52,344 bases of DNA from Roseococcus sp. (GTDB taxonomy: Bacteria; Pseudomonadota; Alphaproteobacteria; Acetobacterales; Acetobacteraceae). Below, piece after piece: positions 8,253 through 17,281 of this stretch. Both the position numbers and the translations under genes were made by a program. How positions within the stretch are numbered: the stretch's first letter is position 1; each line of letters opens with the position of its first letter. The DNA lies in NCBI GenBank assembly GCA_026414745.1, contig JAOAIK010000035.1, positions 1 to 52,344 on the forward strand, given 5' to 3'. The notes under the pieces are model-generated. The model was not told the origin of the DNA. It searched no databases and saw only the letters and a list, made by a program, of their open reading frames with translations.

Positions 8253-9017
8253 CTACCCCTTGAACTGCCCCCCGCCGTCGATGTCCACCACCGTCCCGGC
8301 GAGGTAGCCCGCGCGCGGCGAGGCGCCGAACACCGCCATGGCCGCGATCTCGGCCGGCTCGATGGGCCGGTCGAAGGGCAGGCCGGTCAGCATCTCGCGC
8401 CAGCGTTCGGCATCGCCCAGCGCCTGGGCGGCGCGGAAGCGGGCCTGGGTCTCCATGCGCTCGGTGCGCGTCACTGCCGGGTTGATGCCGAAGACGCGCA
8501 CGCCGTCCTTCTGCGCCTCCGCCCCCACCGCGCAGGTGAAGGCGATCAGCGCGGCATTGCCCGCGGTGCCGGCGATGTAGCCGGGCTTCCAGGCCCGCCC
8601 CGCCATGCCGATGATGTTCACGATCACGCCCGATTTGCGGGCGCGCATCTCCGCCAGGAACATCTGCGTCAGGTGGAAGTAGCCGAAGACCTTGAGCTGC
8701 CACGCCTCCATCCAGCGCGCCATGGTGATGTCGGCGATGCCGCCCGAGGGGATGGCGCCGGCGTTGTTCACCAGGATGTCGGCCCCCGTGGCGGCGGCAT
8801 GGAGCTTCTCGCGCTCCTCGGGGCGCGAGAGATCGGCCGCGAGCGCCTGGATGGGCACCTGATACTGCGCGCGCAGCCGCTCGGCCGCGGCCTCGGGCGC
8901 GCGGGCGCAGAGCAGCACCGCGCAGCCCTCGGCGGCGAAGGCCTCCGCGCAGGCGTAGCCGATGCCCTTGGAGGCGCCGGTCACCACCACGCGCTTGCCG
9001 GCCAGGTGCAGGTCCAT
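8253..9017 (-). CDS. SDR-family protein with a non-canonical active site
   Basis: A 254-residue Rossmann-fold protein. The cofactor motif VVVTGASKGIGYACAEAF (near residue 10), the NNAG motif and the C-terminal VVDIDGGGQF are all intact. The catalytic residues are not: where classical SDRs have Ser, Tyr and Lys, this protein has Gly137 (VNIIGMAG), Gly150 and Asn154 (IAGTAGNAALIAFT). It may therefore bind NAD(P) without standard ketoreductase chemistry, or use other residues. A GNAAL-type SDR subgroup probably exists elsewhere. It lies 3 bases after the PaiB-like gene on the same strand, suggesting co-expression. Confidence 0.85.
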   Translation of the reverse strand: MDLHLAGKRVVVTGASKGIGYACAEAFAAEGCAVLLCARAPEAAAERLRAQYQVPIQALAADLSRPEEREKLHAAATGADILVNNAGAIPSGGIADITMARWMEAWQLKVFGYFHLTQMFLAEMRARKSGVIVNIIGMAGRAWKPGYIAGTAGNAALIAFTCAVGAEAQKDGVRVFGINPAVTRTERMETQARFRAAQALGDAERWREMLTGLPFDRPIEPAEIAAMAVFGASPRAGYLAGTVVDIDGGGQFKG

Positions 9018-9020
9018 CGC

Positions 9021-9638
9021 TCACTCTCCCCCTTGCACGCCGCGCATCGCGGCCGCCAGTTCCGCCGCCTCGGGCCCCAGCCCGGCCAGCGCGCCCGCCT
9101 GGTCGGCCGCGCTGCGGTTCTGCGACAGCTTCCGCTTGCCCGTCAGCCGCTCGATGGTCAGCACCACGCCGAGGATGCCCTTGAGCTGCCCGGCGATGAA
9201 GGGCTCCGGCGCGTCCTCCACGCGCCAGGGCGCGGGGCGGGTGGCCTCGTGGTGATCGGTCAGGCGGCTCACGAGGTCGTGCAGCCGGGCCGCGTCCTCC
9301 ACCACCTCGACCGGGCCCTCGGCGTGCACGGCCTCGTAGTTCCAGGTGGGGACGACGCGGTGGTGCTCGGCCTTGGAGGGGTAGCTGGAGGGCGAGATGT
9401 AGCCCTCCGCCCCCTGGAACACCGCGATGGCGCGGCCGGCGGCGCGCAGCGCGGCGGCCTGCGGGTTGGCGCGCGCGAGGTGGCCGAGGATCACCCGCCC
9501 ATCGGTGAGCAGCGGCAGCAGCGTGACGAGCGGCACGCCCTCCGGCCCGTGGCAGGCCAGCAGCGCGAGGCGCGGGGCGCGCATGATGGGCAGAAGGCGC
9601 TCCAGGCGGTCTTCGCGGAAGGCGGGCGGCGTGTACAT
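9021..9638 (-). CDS. PaiB-family FMN-binding protein
   Basis: A 205-residue split-barrel flavin-binding protein. Family hallmarks are the start MYTPPAFREDRLERLL and the central block GYISPSSYPSKAEHHRVVP followed by TWNYEAVHAEG. Bacillus PaiB was described as a negative regulator of sporulation and protease genes; most relatives are annotated only as FMN-binding and may act as pyridoxamine-oxidase-like enzymes. It is likely the first gene of a two-gene unit with the SDR. The partner acetyltransferase PaiA is not present. Confidence 0.88.
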   Translation of the reverse strand: MYTPPAFREDRLERLLPIMRAPRLALLACHGPEGVPLVTLLPLLTDGRVILGHLARANPQAAALRAAGRAIAVFQGAEGYISPSSYPSKAEHHRVVPTWNYEAVHAEGPVEVVEDAARLHDLVSRLTDHHEATRPAPWRVEDAPEPFIAGQLKGILGVVLTIERLTGKRKLSQNRSAADQAGALAGLGPEAAELAAAMRGVQGGE

Positions 9639-9786
9639 GCGGCGCAGCCTGCCAAGCGCGAGAGGGCGCGCAAAGGGGCAGGGAGTGCCCGCCCCGCCCC
9701 TTCCCGGCCGGCCCGGCCAGGGTGGCGGCGCCGAGAGAGGGCGGCCGCCGCCGCCGGCAGAGGGCGGAATGGCCGCACCAGCCGCC

Positions 9787-10566
9787 TCAGACGCCCTCGT
9801 TCGGGATGTTCAGCAGCGCCCCGCAGGCCTTGCAGTGCACCGCATCGGGCTCATGCCGCTGCAGCCCGCAGGCCTGGCAGGGGTGGCGCAGCTTCTGCGG
9901 GCGGAACAGCGCCTGGGCGAGGCGCAGGAACAGCGTCACCCCCGCCAGCATGATGAACACCGCGAGCAGCCGGCCCGCCGTGTCCGTCGGCGTGAAGTCG
10001 CCGAAGCCCGTGGTGGTCAGCGCGGTGATGGTGACATAGAGCGCATCGCCGTAGTTCTCGATCTCCGGCCGGAACAGCGCACGCGCCTCATAGACCGTGC
10101 CGGTCATCACGAACATGAAGACGAGCAGCTGCGCACCGGCCAGCATCGCGTCCTCGTTGCGGCGGAACAGGCGCCAGTCCTCGCGCAGGCTGGCGGCGAG
10201 CCGCGCCGAGTTGAACAGGCGCAGCGCCCGCAGCACCCGCAGGAAGCCGAGCACATGCTCGAGCAGCGGCGAGAGCAGCAGGGTGAGGATGGCGAGCAGG
10301 TCCGCCACCTCCAGCGGCCGGGTGGCGCTGCGCAGCGGATGGTCGCGGATCCAGTGGCGCGCGGCGAACTCCGCCATCAGCACCGCGCCCAGCACCACAT
10401 CCACCACCACCACCAGCCCGCGCGAAGGCAGGAAGGAGGCCAGCACGATCCAGAGCACGCTCAGCAGATCGAGCGCGAGCAGCCCGTAGCGGAAGCGCCG
10501 GCCCGCCCCGCCGCGGCCCGTGTAGAGAAGGCGCAGCCGCGCCCGCAGCCCGTGCGAATGCTCCAT
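9787..10566 (-). CDS. Voltage-gated-type potassium channel with C-terminal zinc ribbon
   Basis: A 259-residue six-helix channel: S1 about 26-46, S2 51-70, S3 86-103, a voltage-sensor-like S4 with regularly spaced Arg (FLRVLRALRLFNSARL, 108-123), S5 141-160, pore loop with selectivity filter TTTGFGD (184-190), and S6 199-220. The filter core TGFGD is potassium-type. After S6 is a small ribbon with C230-x2-C233 and C245-x2-C248, unusual in place of an RCK or cyclic-nucleotide domain. The start MEHSHGLRAR is chosen because the longer frame reads through the repeat-rich spacer. Location: inner membrane. Confidence 0.87.
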   Translation of the reverse strand: MEHSHGLRARLRLLYTGRGGAGRRFRYGLLALDLLSVLWIVLASFLPSRGLVVVVDVVLGAVLMAEFAARHWIRDHPLRSATRPLEVADLLAILTLLLSPLLEHVLGFLRVLRALRLFNSARLAASLREDWRLFRRNEDAMLAGAQLLVFMFVMTGTVYEARALFRPEIENYGDALYVTITALTTTGFGDFTPTDTAGRLLAVFIMLAGVTLFLRLAQALFRPQKLRHPCQACGLQRHEPDAVHCKACGALLNIPNEGV

Positions 10567-10613
10567 GCACCCCAGCGTGGCGCGACGGCGCGCGGGTGGC
10601 CAGGGGGGCTGCG

Positions 10614-10830
10614 CCGGAGAGGGGCGCCGCCCCTCTCCGGATCTCTCCCCGCCAGGAGCCAGTGGGCTCCTGGACCTCGAGCCATGGGGCGGGCTTGGCG
10701 GGAGGGGGCGGGAGGGCGTTCCGGGCGGCGCAGTCCCGTGGCCCCCTCCCGCCAAGCCCGACACGGTTCCGGGTTCCGAGGGGCCACTGCCCCTCGGCGG
10801 GTGGGGTTCGGGGAGGGCGGCGCCCTCCCC
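10614..10830. repeat. GC-rich intergenic element of five tandem perfect hairpins
   Basis: Between argG and the channel gene lie five consecutive inverted repeats: 10614-10625/10629-10640 (12 bp), 10652-10660/10665-10673 (9 bp), 10690-10709/10741-10760 (20 bp, perfect), 10776-10784/10789-10797 (9 bp) and 10810-10819/10821-10830 (10 bp). There is no coding signal. It probably terminates or processes the argG transcript and may be one copy of a dispersed repeat family. It starts 13 bases beyond the argG stop on that strand. Confidence 0.75.
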
Positions 10831-10842
10831 GGCCTCAGCCCC

Positions 10843-12078
10843 TCACAGCGCCCCGCCGCGGCGGCCGGCCATGGCGCCGAGGCGCAAGCGCAGCGCGTTG
10901 AGCTTGATGAAACCCTGGGCGTCGAACTGGTCGTAGGCGCCCTGGTCGTCCTCGAAGGTGACGTGCTTCATCGAGTAGAGCGAGTGGGGCGAGCGCCGGC
11001 CGGTCACGATCACATTGCCCTTGTAGAGGGTGAGGCGCACCTCGCCCTCCACATGCGCCTGGCTGGTGTCGATCAGCGCCTGCAGCATCCGCCGTTCGGG
11101 GCTGAACCAGAAGCCGTTGTAGATCAGCTCCGCATAGCGGGGCATCAGCGAGTCCTTCAGGTGCGCGGCCTCGCGGTCGAGGGTGATGCTCTCCATGGCG
11201 CGGTGCGCGACGTGCAGGATGGTGCCGCCCGGCGTCTCGTAGCAGCCGCGGGACTTCATCCCGACGAAGCGGTTCTCCACCAGATCGAGCCGGCCGATGC
11301 CGTTGGCCCTGCCGAGCGCATTGAGCTTCGTCAGCAGCGCGGCGGGCGAGAGCGCCTCGCCGTTGATGGCCACGGGGTCGCCGGCCTTGAAGGCGATGAC
11401 GATCTCGGTGGGCTGATCGGGCGCGGCCATGGGGCTCAGGGTGCGCTGCCAGACCATCTCGTCCGGCGCCTCCCAGGGCTCCTCCAGGATTTTTCCCTCG
11501 CTGCTGCTGTGCAGCAGGTTGGCGTCCACGCTGAAGGGGGCCTCGCCGCGCTTGTCCTTGGCGATGGGGATCTGATGGGTCTCGGCGAACTCGATGAGCT
11601 TGGTGCGGCTGGTGAGGTCCCACTCGCGCCAGGGGGCGATGATCTTGATGTCGGGCTTCAGCGCGTAATAGCTGAGCTCGAAGCGCACCTGGTCATTGCC
11701 CTTGCCGGTGGCGCCGTGGGAGACGGCGTCGGCGCCCACCTGCTCGGCGATCTCGATCTGGCGCTGGGCGATGAGCGGGCGGGCGATGGAGGTGCCGAGA
11801 AGGTACATCCCCTCATAGAGCGCGTTGGCGCGGAACATGGGGAAGACGAAGTCCTTCACGAAGGTCTCGCGCAGGTCGTCCATGAAGATGTTCTCGGGCT
11901 TGATGCCGAGCATCAGCGCCTTCTCGCGCGCCGGGCCGAGCTCCTCGCCCTGGCCGAGATCGGCGGTGAAGGTGACCACCTCGCAGCGGTAGGTGGTCTG
12001 GAGCCACTTGAGGATGACGGAGGTGTCGAGCCCGCCGGAGTAGGCGAGGACGACTTTCTTGATGTTGGCGACGGACAT
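10843..12078 (-). CDS. argG: Argininosuccinate synthase
   Basis: A 411-residue cytoplasmic enzyme joining citrulline and aspartate with ATP hydrolysis to AMP in arginine synthesis. The N-terminal PP-loop [17 protein letters not shown] binds ATP; downstream are [20 protein letters not shown] (ATP/citrulline site), [15 protein letters not shown] and the C-terminal SPHSLYS. Length matches the family. The start is MSVANIKK; the longer frame extends through non-coding leader. argH is not in the window. A 20-base palindrome lies 51 bases upstream and the five-hairpin element follows the stop. Confidence 0.97.
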   Translation of the reverse strand: MSVANIKKVVLAYSGGLDTSVILKWLQTTYRCEVVTFTADLGQGEELGPAREKALMLGIKPENIFMDDLRETFVKDFVFPMFRANALYEGMYLLGTSIARPLIAQRQIEIAEQVGADAVSHGATGKGNDQVRFELSYYALKPDIKIIAPWREWDLTSRTKLIEFAETHQIPIAKDKRGEAPFSVDANLLHSSSEGKILEEPWEAPDEMVWQRTLSPMAAPDQPTEIVIAFKAGDPVAINGEALSPAALLTKLNALGRANGIGRLDLVENRFVGMKSRGCYETPGGTILHVAHRAMESITLDREAAHLKDSLMPRYAELIYNGFWFSPERRMLQALIDTSQAHVEGEVRLTLYKGNVIVTGRRSPHSLYSMKHVTFEDDQGAYDQFDAQGFIKLNALRLRLGAMAGRRGGAL

Positions 12079-12128
12079 TCCGTGAGGATCCTGAGCGACG
12101 AGGATGGCGGCGGGCGCCCGCCGGTTCA

Positions 12129-12148
12129 TGGCACAGTTCGTTGTGCCA
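12129..12148. promoter_or_regulatory. Palindrome in the argG leader
   Basis: A dyad TGGCACA-N6-TGTGCCA with 7-bp arms is centred about 60 bases before the argG start. A second palindrome, GGCGGGCGCCCGCC, lies between it and the gene (about 12109-12122). The first could be an operator or a leader hairpin. No known arginine regulator site is recognised, so this is only a candidate. Confidence 0.3.
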
Positions 12149-12181
12149 GGCGAGGTGGCGGCCCAGGGACGGAACGCGGGA

Positions 12182-12430
12182 TCAGCGGCCCCACTCCTCC
12201 ACCGCGAGCCCCTCGATCCGCCCGCACTCCTTGCCGTTTGCGGAAACCAGGACGAGGCGGCGCGCCAAGGCCTGCCCGCGCCATTCCCGCGGCCCGCGCA
12301 TCCTTCCGACGGAACTCCAGCACGCCGCAGCGCAGCCGCACCACCACCGGCAGGTTCCGCTCCACCCGCGCGCGCTCGACCGCAGCGGAGAACGGCGCGT
12401 GCAGCACGAGAGGGGGGGGAGGATGACCAC
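12182..12430 (-). pseudogene. Small frameshifted ORF upstream of argG
   Basis: Two overlapping minus-strand frames each look coding over only part of the stretch. About 12300-12410 reads [16 protein letters not shown] then [17 protein letters not shown] with high third-position GC and AT-rich second positions. About 12182-12290, in another frame, reads [18 protein letters not shown] then [15 protein letters not shown] and a stop. Joined across a frameshift near 12295 they would give a protein of about 75 residues. It could be a decayed gene, a sequencing error or chance. An 8-C run lies near its start. No family recognised. Confidence 0.35.
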
Positions 12431-12566
12431 CTCGCCGGAGCCCCGCGCCCCGCGCGAGTCCGCCTGCGCGTCCGGCTCTCCGCCATGGCAGAGAGCCAGC
12501 CCGTTTCCCCGGCACGGGTTCCAGCATCATCCCCACCCGGCCGCGTCGCCGGGTTCGGTCTCCCCC
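12431..12566. other. Non-coding spacer with small hairpins
   Basis: This is the rest of the 488-base gap between the MFS gene and argG. It holds an inverted repeat GGCTCTC-N10-GAGAGCC (12474-12480/12491-12497) and a weaker CCCGT/ACGGG pair just after. These may terminate the MFS transcript. No promoter consensus or coding frame is convincing here. Confidence 0.4.
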
Positions 12567-13715
12567 TCACCCCCGCGCCCACCAGGCCAACCCCGCCACC
12601 CCCGCCGCCGCCAGCAAGAACGCCATCCGGTAATCCGCCACCCCGATCAGCGTCCCGAACAGCAGCGCCCCCAGCGTCTGGCCCAGGAACAGCGCCATCG
12701 CGAAGGCGCTTACGGCCGTGCCCCGCGCCTCGGGCAGCGCCTCCGTCGCGCGCGCCTGCAGCACCCCGTGGAACATGAAGAAGGCGAGGCCGATGCAGAG
12801 CTGCGCCAGCAGCACCACCCACCACGCCCAGGCCAGGGCGATCAGCCCCAGAAGCCCCGCCAGCGCCGCGCCGCCGAGCCCGAGCAGCCCGCGCTCGCCG
12901 AAGCGCCGCACCAGCCGCCGGGCCAGCCGCGTGTAGGCGAAGGCCCCCACGCCGAAGCCCGCCATCACCAGCCCCGCCTCGCCCGCGCTCAGGCCGAAGC
13001 GCTCGATCAGATAGCTCGCCACGAAGGGAAAGGCGCCACCGAAGAGCAGCGCGCCGTCGAGGGCGGCCAGCGCCAGCAGCCGCCGCCCCGCCGGCGCACG
13101 CAGCAGCGCCGCATAGCCCGCGAAGGGCCCGCCCGCAGCGCGCCGCCGCAGCTCGGCGCGCCCGCCGGTCAAGGCCAGCGCCACCCCCGACGCGACAGCG
13201 ATGGCCCCCGCCGCGAGAAAACTCGCCCGCCAGCCGAAATGCTGCCCGAGCACCCCCGAGAGCGGCCCCGCGAGCAGCTGCGCGAACACCATGCCCGTCA
13301 GGAAGCGGCCGATGGCCGCCTGGCGCTCGGCATAGGGCACGCTGTCGCCGATCTGCGCCATCAGCAGCGGGATCACCGCCCCCGCCGCCAGCCCCGCCAG
13401 CGCCCGCGCCCAGGTCAGCTCCGACAGCCCCTGCGCCAGCGCCGAGGCCATGGTGATCAGCCCGTAGAGCATCAGCGCGCCGGCCGCCACGCGCAGCTTG
13501 CCCAGCCTGTCGCCCAGCGGCCCGGTGGCGATCTGCCCCACGCCATAGGGCAGCATGAAGGCCGCCACCAGGATGGCCGCGGCCGAGACCGAGGTGCCGA
13601 AGCCCAGCGCGATCATCGGCAGCAGCGGGTCGAGCAGCCGCATCCCCACCCCCGAGGCGAAGCCGCCCAGGGCCATCAGCCCCAGCGGCAGGGGGCTGGG
13701 GGGCGGGGCGCTCAC
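12567..13715 (-). CDS. MFS transporter, drug/metabolite efflux type
   Basis: A 382-residue membrane protein with about 12 hydrophobic segments. The motif between helices 2 and 3 is [13 protein letters not shown] (MFS motif A), and helix 5 has the antiporter-type pattern [21 protein letters not shown] (motif C-like), which suggests drug or metabolite efflux. The start is a GTG overlapping the rlmN stop (GTGA, 13712-13715), so it is translationally coupled to rlmN; an internal Met 13 codons on is the alternative. The substrate is unknown. Confidence 0.85.
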   Translation of the reverse strand: MSAPPPSPLPLGLMALGGFASGVGMRLLDPLLPMIALGFGTSVSAAAILVAAFMLPYGVGQIATGPLGDRLGKLRVAAGALMLYGLITMASALAQGLSELTWARALAGLAAGAVIPLLMAQIGDSVPYAERQAAIGRFLTGMVFAQLLAGPLSGVLGQHFGWRASFLAAGAIAVASGVALALTGGRAELRRRAAGGPFAGYAALLRAPAGRRLLALAALDGALLFGGAFPFVASYLIERFGLSAGEAGLVMAGFGVGAFAYTRLARRLVRRFGERGLLGLGGAALAGLLGLIALAWAWWVVLLAQLCIGLAFFMFHGVLQARATEALPEARGTAVSAFAMALFLGQTLGALLFGTLIGVADYRMAFLLAAAGVAGLAWWARG

Positions 13716-14926
13716 GCCCGCCGCGCCCGCTCGCTCTCGGTCTTGAGCTGGCCGCAGGCGGCCAGGATGTCCCGCCCGCGCGGCCGGCGGATGGGCGAGG
13801 AATAGCCCGCCGCGTTCACGATCTCGGCGAAGCGGCGCAGCGCCTCGGGGGTGGAGGTGCGGTAGGCGCTGCCCGGCCAGGGGTTGAAGGGGATCAGGTT
13901 CACCTTGGCCGGGATGCCGCGCAGCAGCCGCACCAGTTCGCGCGCATCGGCCTCGCTGTCGTTCACGCCGCGCAGCATCACGTATTCGAAGGTGATGCGC
14001 CGCGCATTGGAGGCGCCGGGATAGCGCCGGCAGGCCGCCAGCAGCTCCGCGATCGGGTATTTGCGGTTCAGCGGCACCAGCTCGTCGCGCAGATCGTCCG
14101 TCACCGCATGCAGCGAGACGGCGAGGTTGACGCCCAGCTCCGCCCCGCACTTGTCCATCATCGGCACCACGCCCGAGGTGGAGAGGGTGATGCGCCGGCG
14201 CGACAGCCCGATGCCCTCATGGTCCATGATGATGGTGAGCGCCTTGGCGACGTTCTCGTAGTTGTAGAGCGGCTCGCCCATGCCCATGACGACGATGTTG
14301 GACAGCAGCCGCCCCTCGCCGCCGGCATCCTTGTTCCCCGACCCGCCCTTGGGTGTCGGCCATTCGCCGTAGGCATCGCGCGCCGCCATGAACTGGCCGA
14401 CGATCTCGGCCGCGCCGAGGTTGCGCACCAGCTTCTGCGTGCCCGTGTGGCAGAAGCGGCAGGAGAGGGTGCAGCCCACCTGGGTGGAGATGCACACCGC
14501 GCCGCGGTCCTCCTCCGGGATGAACACCGTCTCCACCTGCTGCCCGTCGCGCCAGGAGAACAGCCATTTGCGCGTGCCGTCCTGGCTGGTCTGCTCGGCG
14601 GCGATGGCGGGGCGGCCGATCACGAAGCGCTCGGCGAGCTTGGCCTGGGTGGGCCGCGCGATGGTGCTCATCCGCGCGAAGTCGCGCTCGCCCTGGTGAT
14701 AGATCCAGTGCCAGAGCTGCCTCGCACGGAAGGGCTTCTCGCCCAGCGCCACCATCTCGGCCTCGAGCTCGGCGCGCGAGAGGCCGAGCAGATCGCGCCG
14801 CCCGTCGGCATCGACCATGGGCGGGGGCGGGAAGAGGGCGGCCTTGGCCAGGATGCGCGCGCGTTCCGCCTCGGTCATCCCGTCGGCGGGGGGCAGGCTG
14901 CGCTGGTGCGGGGGGAAGGCGTTCAT
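13712..14926 (-). CDS. rlmN: Dual-specificity rRNA/tRNA adenine-C2 methyltransferase RlmN
   Basis: A 404-residue radical-SAM enzyme that methylates C2 of A2503 in 23S rRNA and A37 in some tRNAs. The iron-sulfur motif CX3CX2C is at Cys152, Cys156 and Cys159 ([15 protein letters not shown]). [15 protein letters not shown] and [12 protein letters not shown] bind SAM, and the second catalytic Cys is in ILAACGQL near the C-terminus. An N-terminal helical domain precedes the barrel. An insertion rich in Gly around [15 protein letters not shown] is longer than in E. coli. It is coupled to the downstream MFS gene by a 4-base overlap. Confidence 0.96.
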   Translation of the reverse strand: MNAFPPHQRSLPPADGMTEAERARILAKAALFPPPPMVDADGRRDLLGLSRAELEAEMVALGEKPFRARQLWHWIYHQGERDFARMSTIARPTQAKLAERFVIGRPAIAAEQTSQDGTRKWLFSWRDGQQVETVFIPEEDRGAVCISTQVGCTLSCRFCHTGTQKLVRNLGAAEIVGQFMAARDAYGEWPTPKGGSGNKDAGGEGRLLSNIVVMGMGEPLYNYENVAKALTIIMDHEGIGLSRRRITLSTSGVVPMMDKCGAELGVNLAVSLHAVTDDLRDELVPLNRKYPIAELLAACRRYPGASNARRITFEYVMLRGVNDSEADARELVRLLRGIPAKVNLIPFNPWPGSAYRTSTPEALRRFAEIVNAAGYSSPIRRPRGRDILAACGQLKTESERARRA

Positions 14927-14932
14927 GGCCGC

Positions 14933-15454
14933 TCAGCGCCGCGCCGGCGCGGGACATTCGCGCGAGATGGCGTCATAGGCGGCCGAGAAGCCGGCCAGGG
15001 GGAAGATGTCTGCGGTCTGGCCGCGGTTGTTGGGCCCGGGCCCGCGCGCGAGCGCCTCGCGCCCGGCACGCAGCGCCTGCACCGTGGCGCGCCCGTCGCG
15101 GGCGAAGGCGGTGTCCTGGGCGGTGAAGAAGGGCAGCTCCGTCTGGCCCACGATGAGCCGCGCCTCCGCCCCGCGGGGGAAGCTGTAGCCGGCGCGCACC
15201 GCCACCTGGTCGCGCGAGTGCGGGCGATGGGTGACGAGCAGCATCACGTTCTGCGCCTCGCGCCCCGGCACCCCGTCGATGCTGCGGGCGCGGACGAAGG
15301 CATAGCAGATCTTCTGGCCCTGCTCGATGTGGGTGGCCGCGGTCCAGGCCTGGAACTCGCCCAGCCGGGCCGGGCCGCCGCGCTGCTGCGCCGCCGCGCC
15401 GAGGCAGACCAGCAGCGGCGGGAGGAGCGCGGCCAGGATCGGGAGGCGTCGCAT
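14933..15454 (-). CDS. IalB-family exported protein
   Basis: A 173-residue secreted protein with a signal peptide at residues 1-22 (MRRLPILAALLPPLLVCLGA). The mature domain matches the invasion-associated-locus-B family: FQAWTAATHIEQGQKICYAF, then VMLLVTHRP, a paired Cys (CYAF and ECPAPARR at the end) and SAAYDAISRECP. IalB was named for Bartonella erythrocyte invasion, but the family is widespread in free-living alphaproteobacteria and its biochemical role is not settled. It lies 6 bases before rlmN on the same strand. The start is set at the signal peptide Met. Confidence 0.85.
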   Translation of the reverse strand: MRRLPILAALLPPLLVCLGAAAQQRGGPARLGEFQAWTAATHIEQGQKICYAFVRARSIDGVPGREAQNVMLLVTHRPHSRDQVAVRAGYSFPRGAEARLIVGQTELPFFTAQDTAFARDGRATVQALRAGREALARGPGPNNRGQTADIFPLAGFSAAYDAISRECPAPARR

Positions 15455-15523
15455 GGCGCCGTTGCATAGGCCCGCGCGCCGCCGGGGGCAATGCGCGCGA
15501 GGCACGGGCGGGCCGGGCGGGCC

Positions 15524-15847
15524 TCAGCCCTCCTCGTCGCGGTCGCCCTCGACCTCGATCTCCTCGCCGATCGCCTCGTCCTCGTCCTCGAGCTCGTCGG
15601 CGTCCTCCAGCGCGGCGTCCGCCTCCACGTCCACCAGCTCCACCTCGTCGGCCTCCATCTCCGGGCCGGCGCCGGCGCGCTTCTTGAGCTTCTCGTCGGC
15701 CGGGGCCGCGGCGCGGCGCAGGCGCGGCTGCTCGGCGGGCTGTTCGGCGCCGCACTTCGGGCAGATCGCGGGCTGGCGCATCAGGTCGTAGAACTTCGCG
15801 CCGCAGGAGACGCAGACGCGCTTCAGTCCGAGTTCCGGCTTGGCCAT
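15524..15847 (-). CDS. TIGR02300 (FYDLN acid) family protein
   Basis: A 107-residue protein with a small ribbon and an acidic tail. The N-terminus [20 protein letters not shown] matches the TIGR02300 family and contains CxxC; a second CPKC follows [10 protein letters not shown], so a zinc site seems intact, whereas many rhizobial members have lost these cysteines. Residues about 60-107 are mostly Asp and Glu and probably disordered. The family is near-universal in alphaproteobacteria and its function is unknown. It is divergent from aroA with 84 bases between. Confidence 0.88.
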   Translation of the reverse strand: MAKPELGLKRVCVSCGAKFYDLMRQPAICPKCGAEQPAEQPRLRRAAAPADEKLKKRAGAGPEMEADEVELVDVEADAALEDADELEDEDEAIGEEIEVEGDRDEEG

Positions 15848-15931
15848 GGAGCCTTCATTCCTCTGCGCGGCCAGGGGGCCGCGGGCGGCGCGCATTGCCA
15901 TGGGCCGCGCATCGGTGTCAAACCCGCGGCC

Positions 15932-17281
15932 ATGCCGCACGACTCCGCGCCCCAGCCGCTCCGCGCCCGCGCCGCCCCGGCCCCCCTCTCCGGCCGGCTG
16001 CGCGTGCCGGGCGACAAGTCCATCAGCCACCGCGCGCTGATGTTCGGCGCGCTGGCCGTGGGCACGACGCGCATCGAGGGGCTGCTGGAGGGCGAGGACG
16101 TGCTGCGCACCGCCGCCGCCATGCGCCTGCTGGGCGCGGAGGTGGAGCGGCTCGGCGAGGGATCCTGGCGCGTGGCCGGGCGCGGCATCGGCGGCCTGAC
16201 CGAGCCCTCGGACGTGCTCGACATGGGCAATTCCGGCACCGCTGCCCGGCTCCTCTGCGGGGTGCTCGCCGGCCACCCGCTCTTCGCGGTGATGACCGGC
16301 GACGCCTCGCTGCGCCGCCGCCCGATGCGGCGCGTGACCGAGCCGCTCGCCGCCACCGGCGCGCGCTTCACCACCCGCGCGGGCGGGCTGCTGCCGCTCG
16401 CGGTGGAGGGGGCGCGCGAGCCGCTGCCGCTCGACTACCGCCTGCCCGTCGCCTCCGCCCAGGTGAAGAGCGCCTGCCTGCTGGCCGGGCTCTGCGCCCC
16501 CGGCGTCACCCGCGTCATCGAGCCGGAGGCCACGCGCGACCACAGCGAGAACATGCTGCGCCATTTCGGCGCGGAGGTGCGCGTCGCGCCGGAGGGGACG
16601 GGGCGCGTCATCGAGCTCACCGGCCAGCCGGAGCTGCGCGCCGCGCCGGTGACGGTGCCGGGCGACCCCTCCTCGGCCGCCTTCTTCGCCGTGGCGGCGC
16701 TGGTGGTGCCCGGCTCGCGCCTCGTCGTCGAGAATGTGGGGCTCAATCCGCTGCGGACCGGCCTGTTCGAGACGCTGCGCGAGATGGGCGCGGCGCTGAC
16801 CGTCTCCAACGCCCGCACCGAGGGGGGCGAGCCGGTGGGCGATCTCGTCGTCCGCCAGGGGGAGCTGCGCGCGGTGGAGGTGCCCGCCGCCCGCGCGCCC
16901 GCGATGATCGACGAATACCCGGTGCTGGCCGTGGCCGCCGCTTTCGCCCGGGGCGTCAGCCGCTTCCGCGGCCTGGCGGAGCTGCGGGTGAAGGAGAGCG
17001 ACCGCCTCGCCGGCACCGCCGCGCTGCTCTCGGCCAACGGGGTGAAGGCGGAGGTGGAGGGCGATGACCTGATCGTGCACGGCACGGGCGGCGCGGTGCC
17101 CGGCGGCGGGGTTGTGGCGACGCGGATGGACCATCGGCTGGCCATGTCGGCGCTGGTGATGGGCCTCGCCGCGCGGGCCCCCGTGGCGGTGGACGATGGC
17201 GCCTTCATCGCCACGAGCTTCCCGGGCTTCGTCGGTCTCATGAACCGCGCCGCGGGCGGCGAGGCGATCGGCCCGGCATGA
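15932..17281 (+). CDS. aroA: 3-phosphoshikimate 1-carboxyvinyltransferase (EPSP synthase)
   Basis: A 449-residue enzyme of the shikimate pathway that transfers enolpyruvate from PEP to shikimate-3-phosphate. [18 protein letters not shown] carries the catalytic Lys29; [22 protein letters not shown] and [14 protein letters not shown] resemble class II (Agrobacterium CP4-like) enzymes. At the PEP-site loop it has GNSGTAARL (Gly102), the glycine found in typical enzymes, not the Ala of CP4. [16 protein letters not shown] and LRVKESDRL are also conserved. The start is the Met before HDSAPQPL. The gene overlaps cmk by 4 bases (ATGA) in the conserved aroA-cmk-rpsA order. Confidence 0.96.
   Translation: MPHDSAPQPLRARAAPAPLSGRLRVPGDKSISHRALMFGALAVGTTRIEGLLEGEDVLRTAAAMRLLGAEVERLGEGSWRVAGRGIGGLTEPSDVLDMGNSGTAARLLCGVLAGHPLFAVMTGDASLRRRPMRRVTEPLAATGARFTTRAGGLLPLAVEGAREPLPLDYRLPVASAQVKSACLLAGLCAPGVTRVIEPEATRDHSENMLRHFGAEVRVAPEGTGRVIELTGQPELRAAPVTVPGDPSSAAFFAVAALVVPGSRLVVENVGLNPLRTGLFETLREMGAALTVSNARTEGGEPVGDLVVRQGELRAVEVPAARAPAMIDEYPVLAVAAAFARGVSRFRGLAELRVKESDRLAGTAALLSANGVKAEVEGDDLIVHGTGGAVPGGGVVATRMDHRLAMSALVMGLAARAPVAVDDGAFIATSFPGFVGLMNRAAGGEAIGPA

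Noticed and set aside
10614-10830. CRISPR array or coding repeat
   Set aside because: The units are hairpins of different sequence and spacing, not direct repeats with spacers, and no cas gene is nearby.
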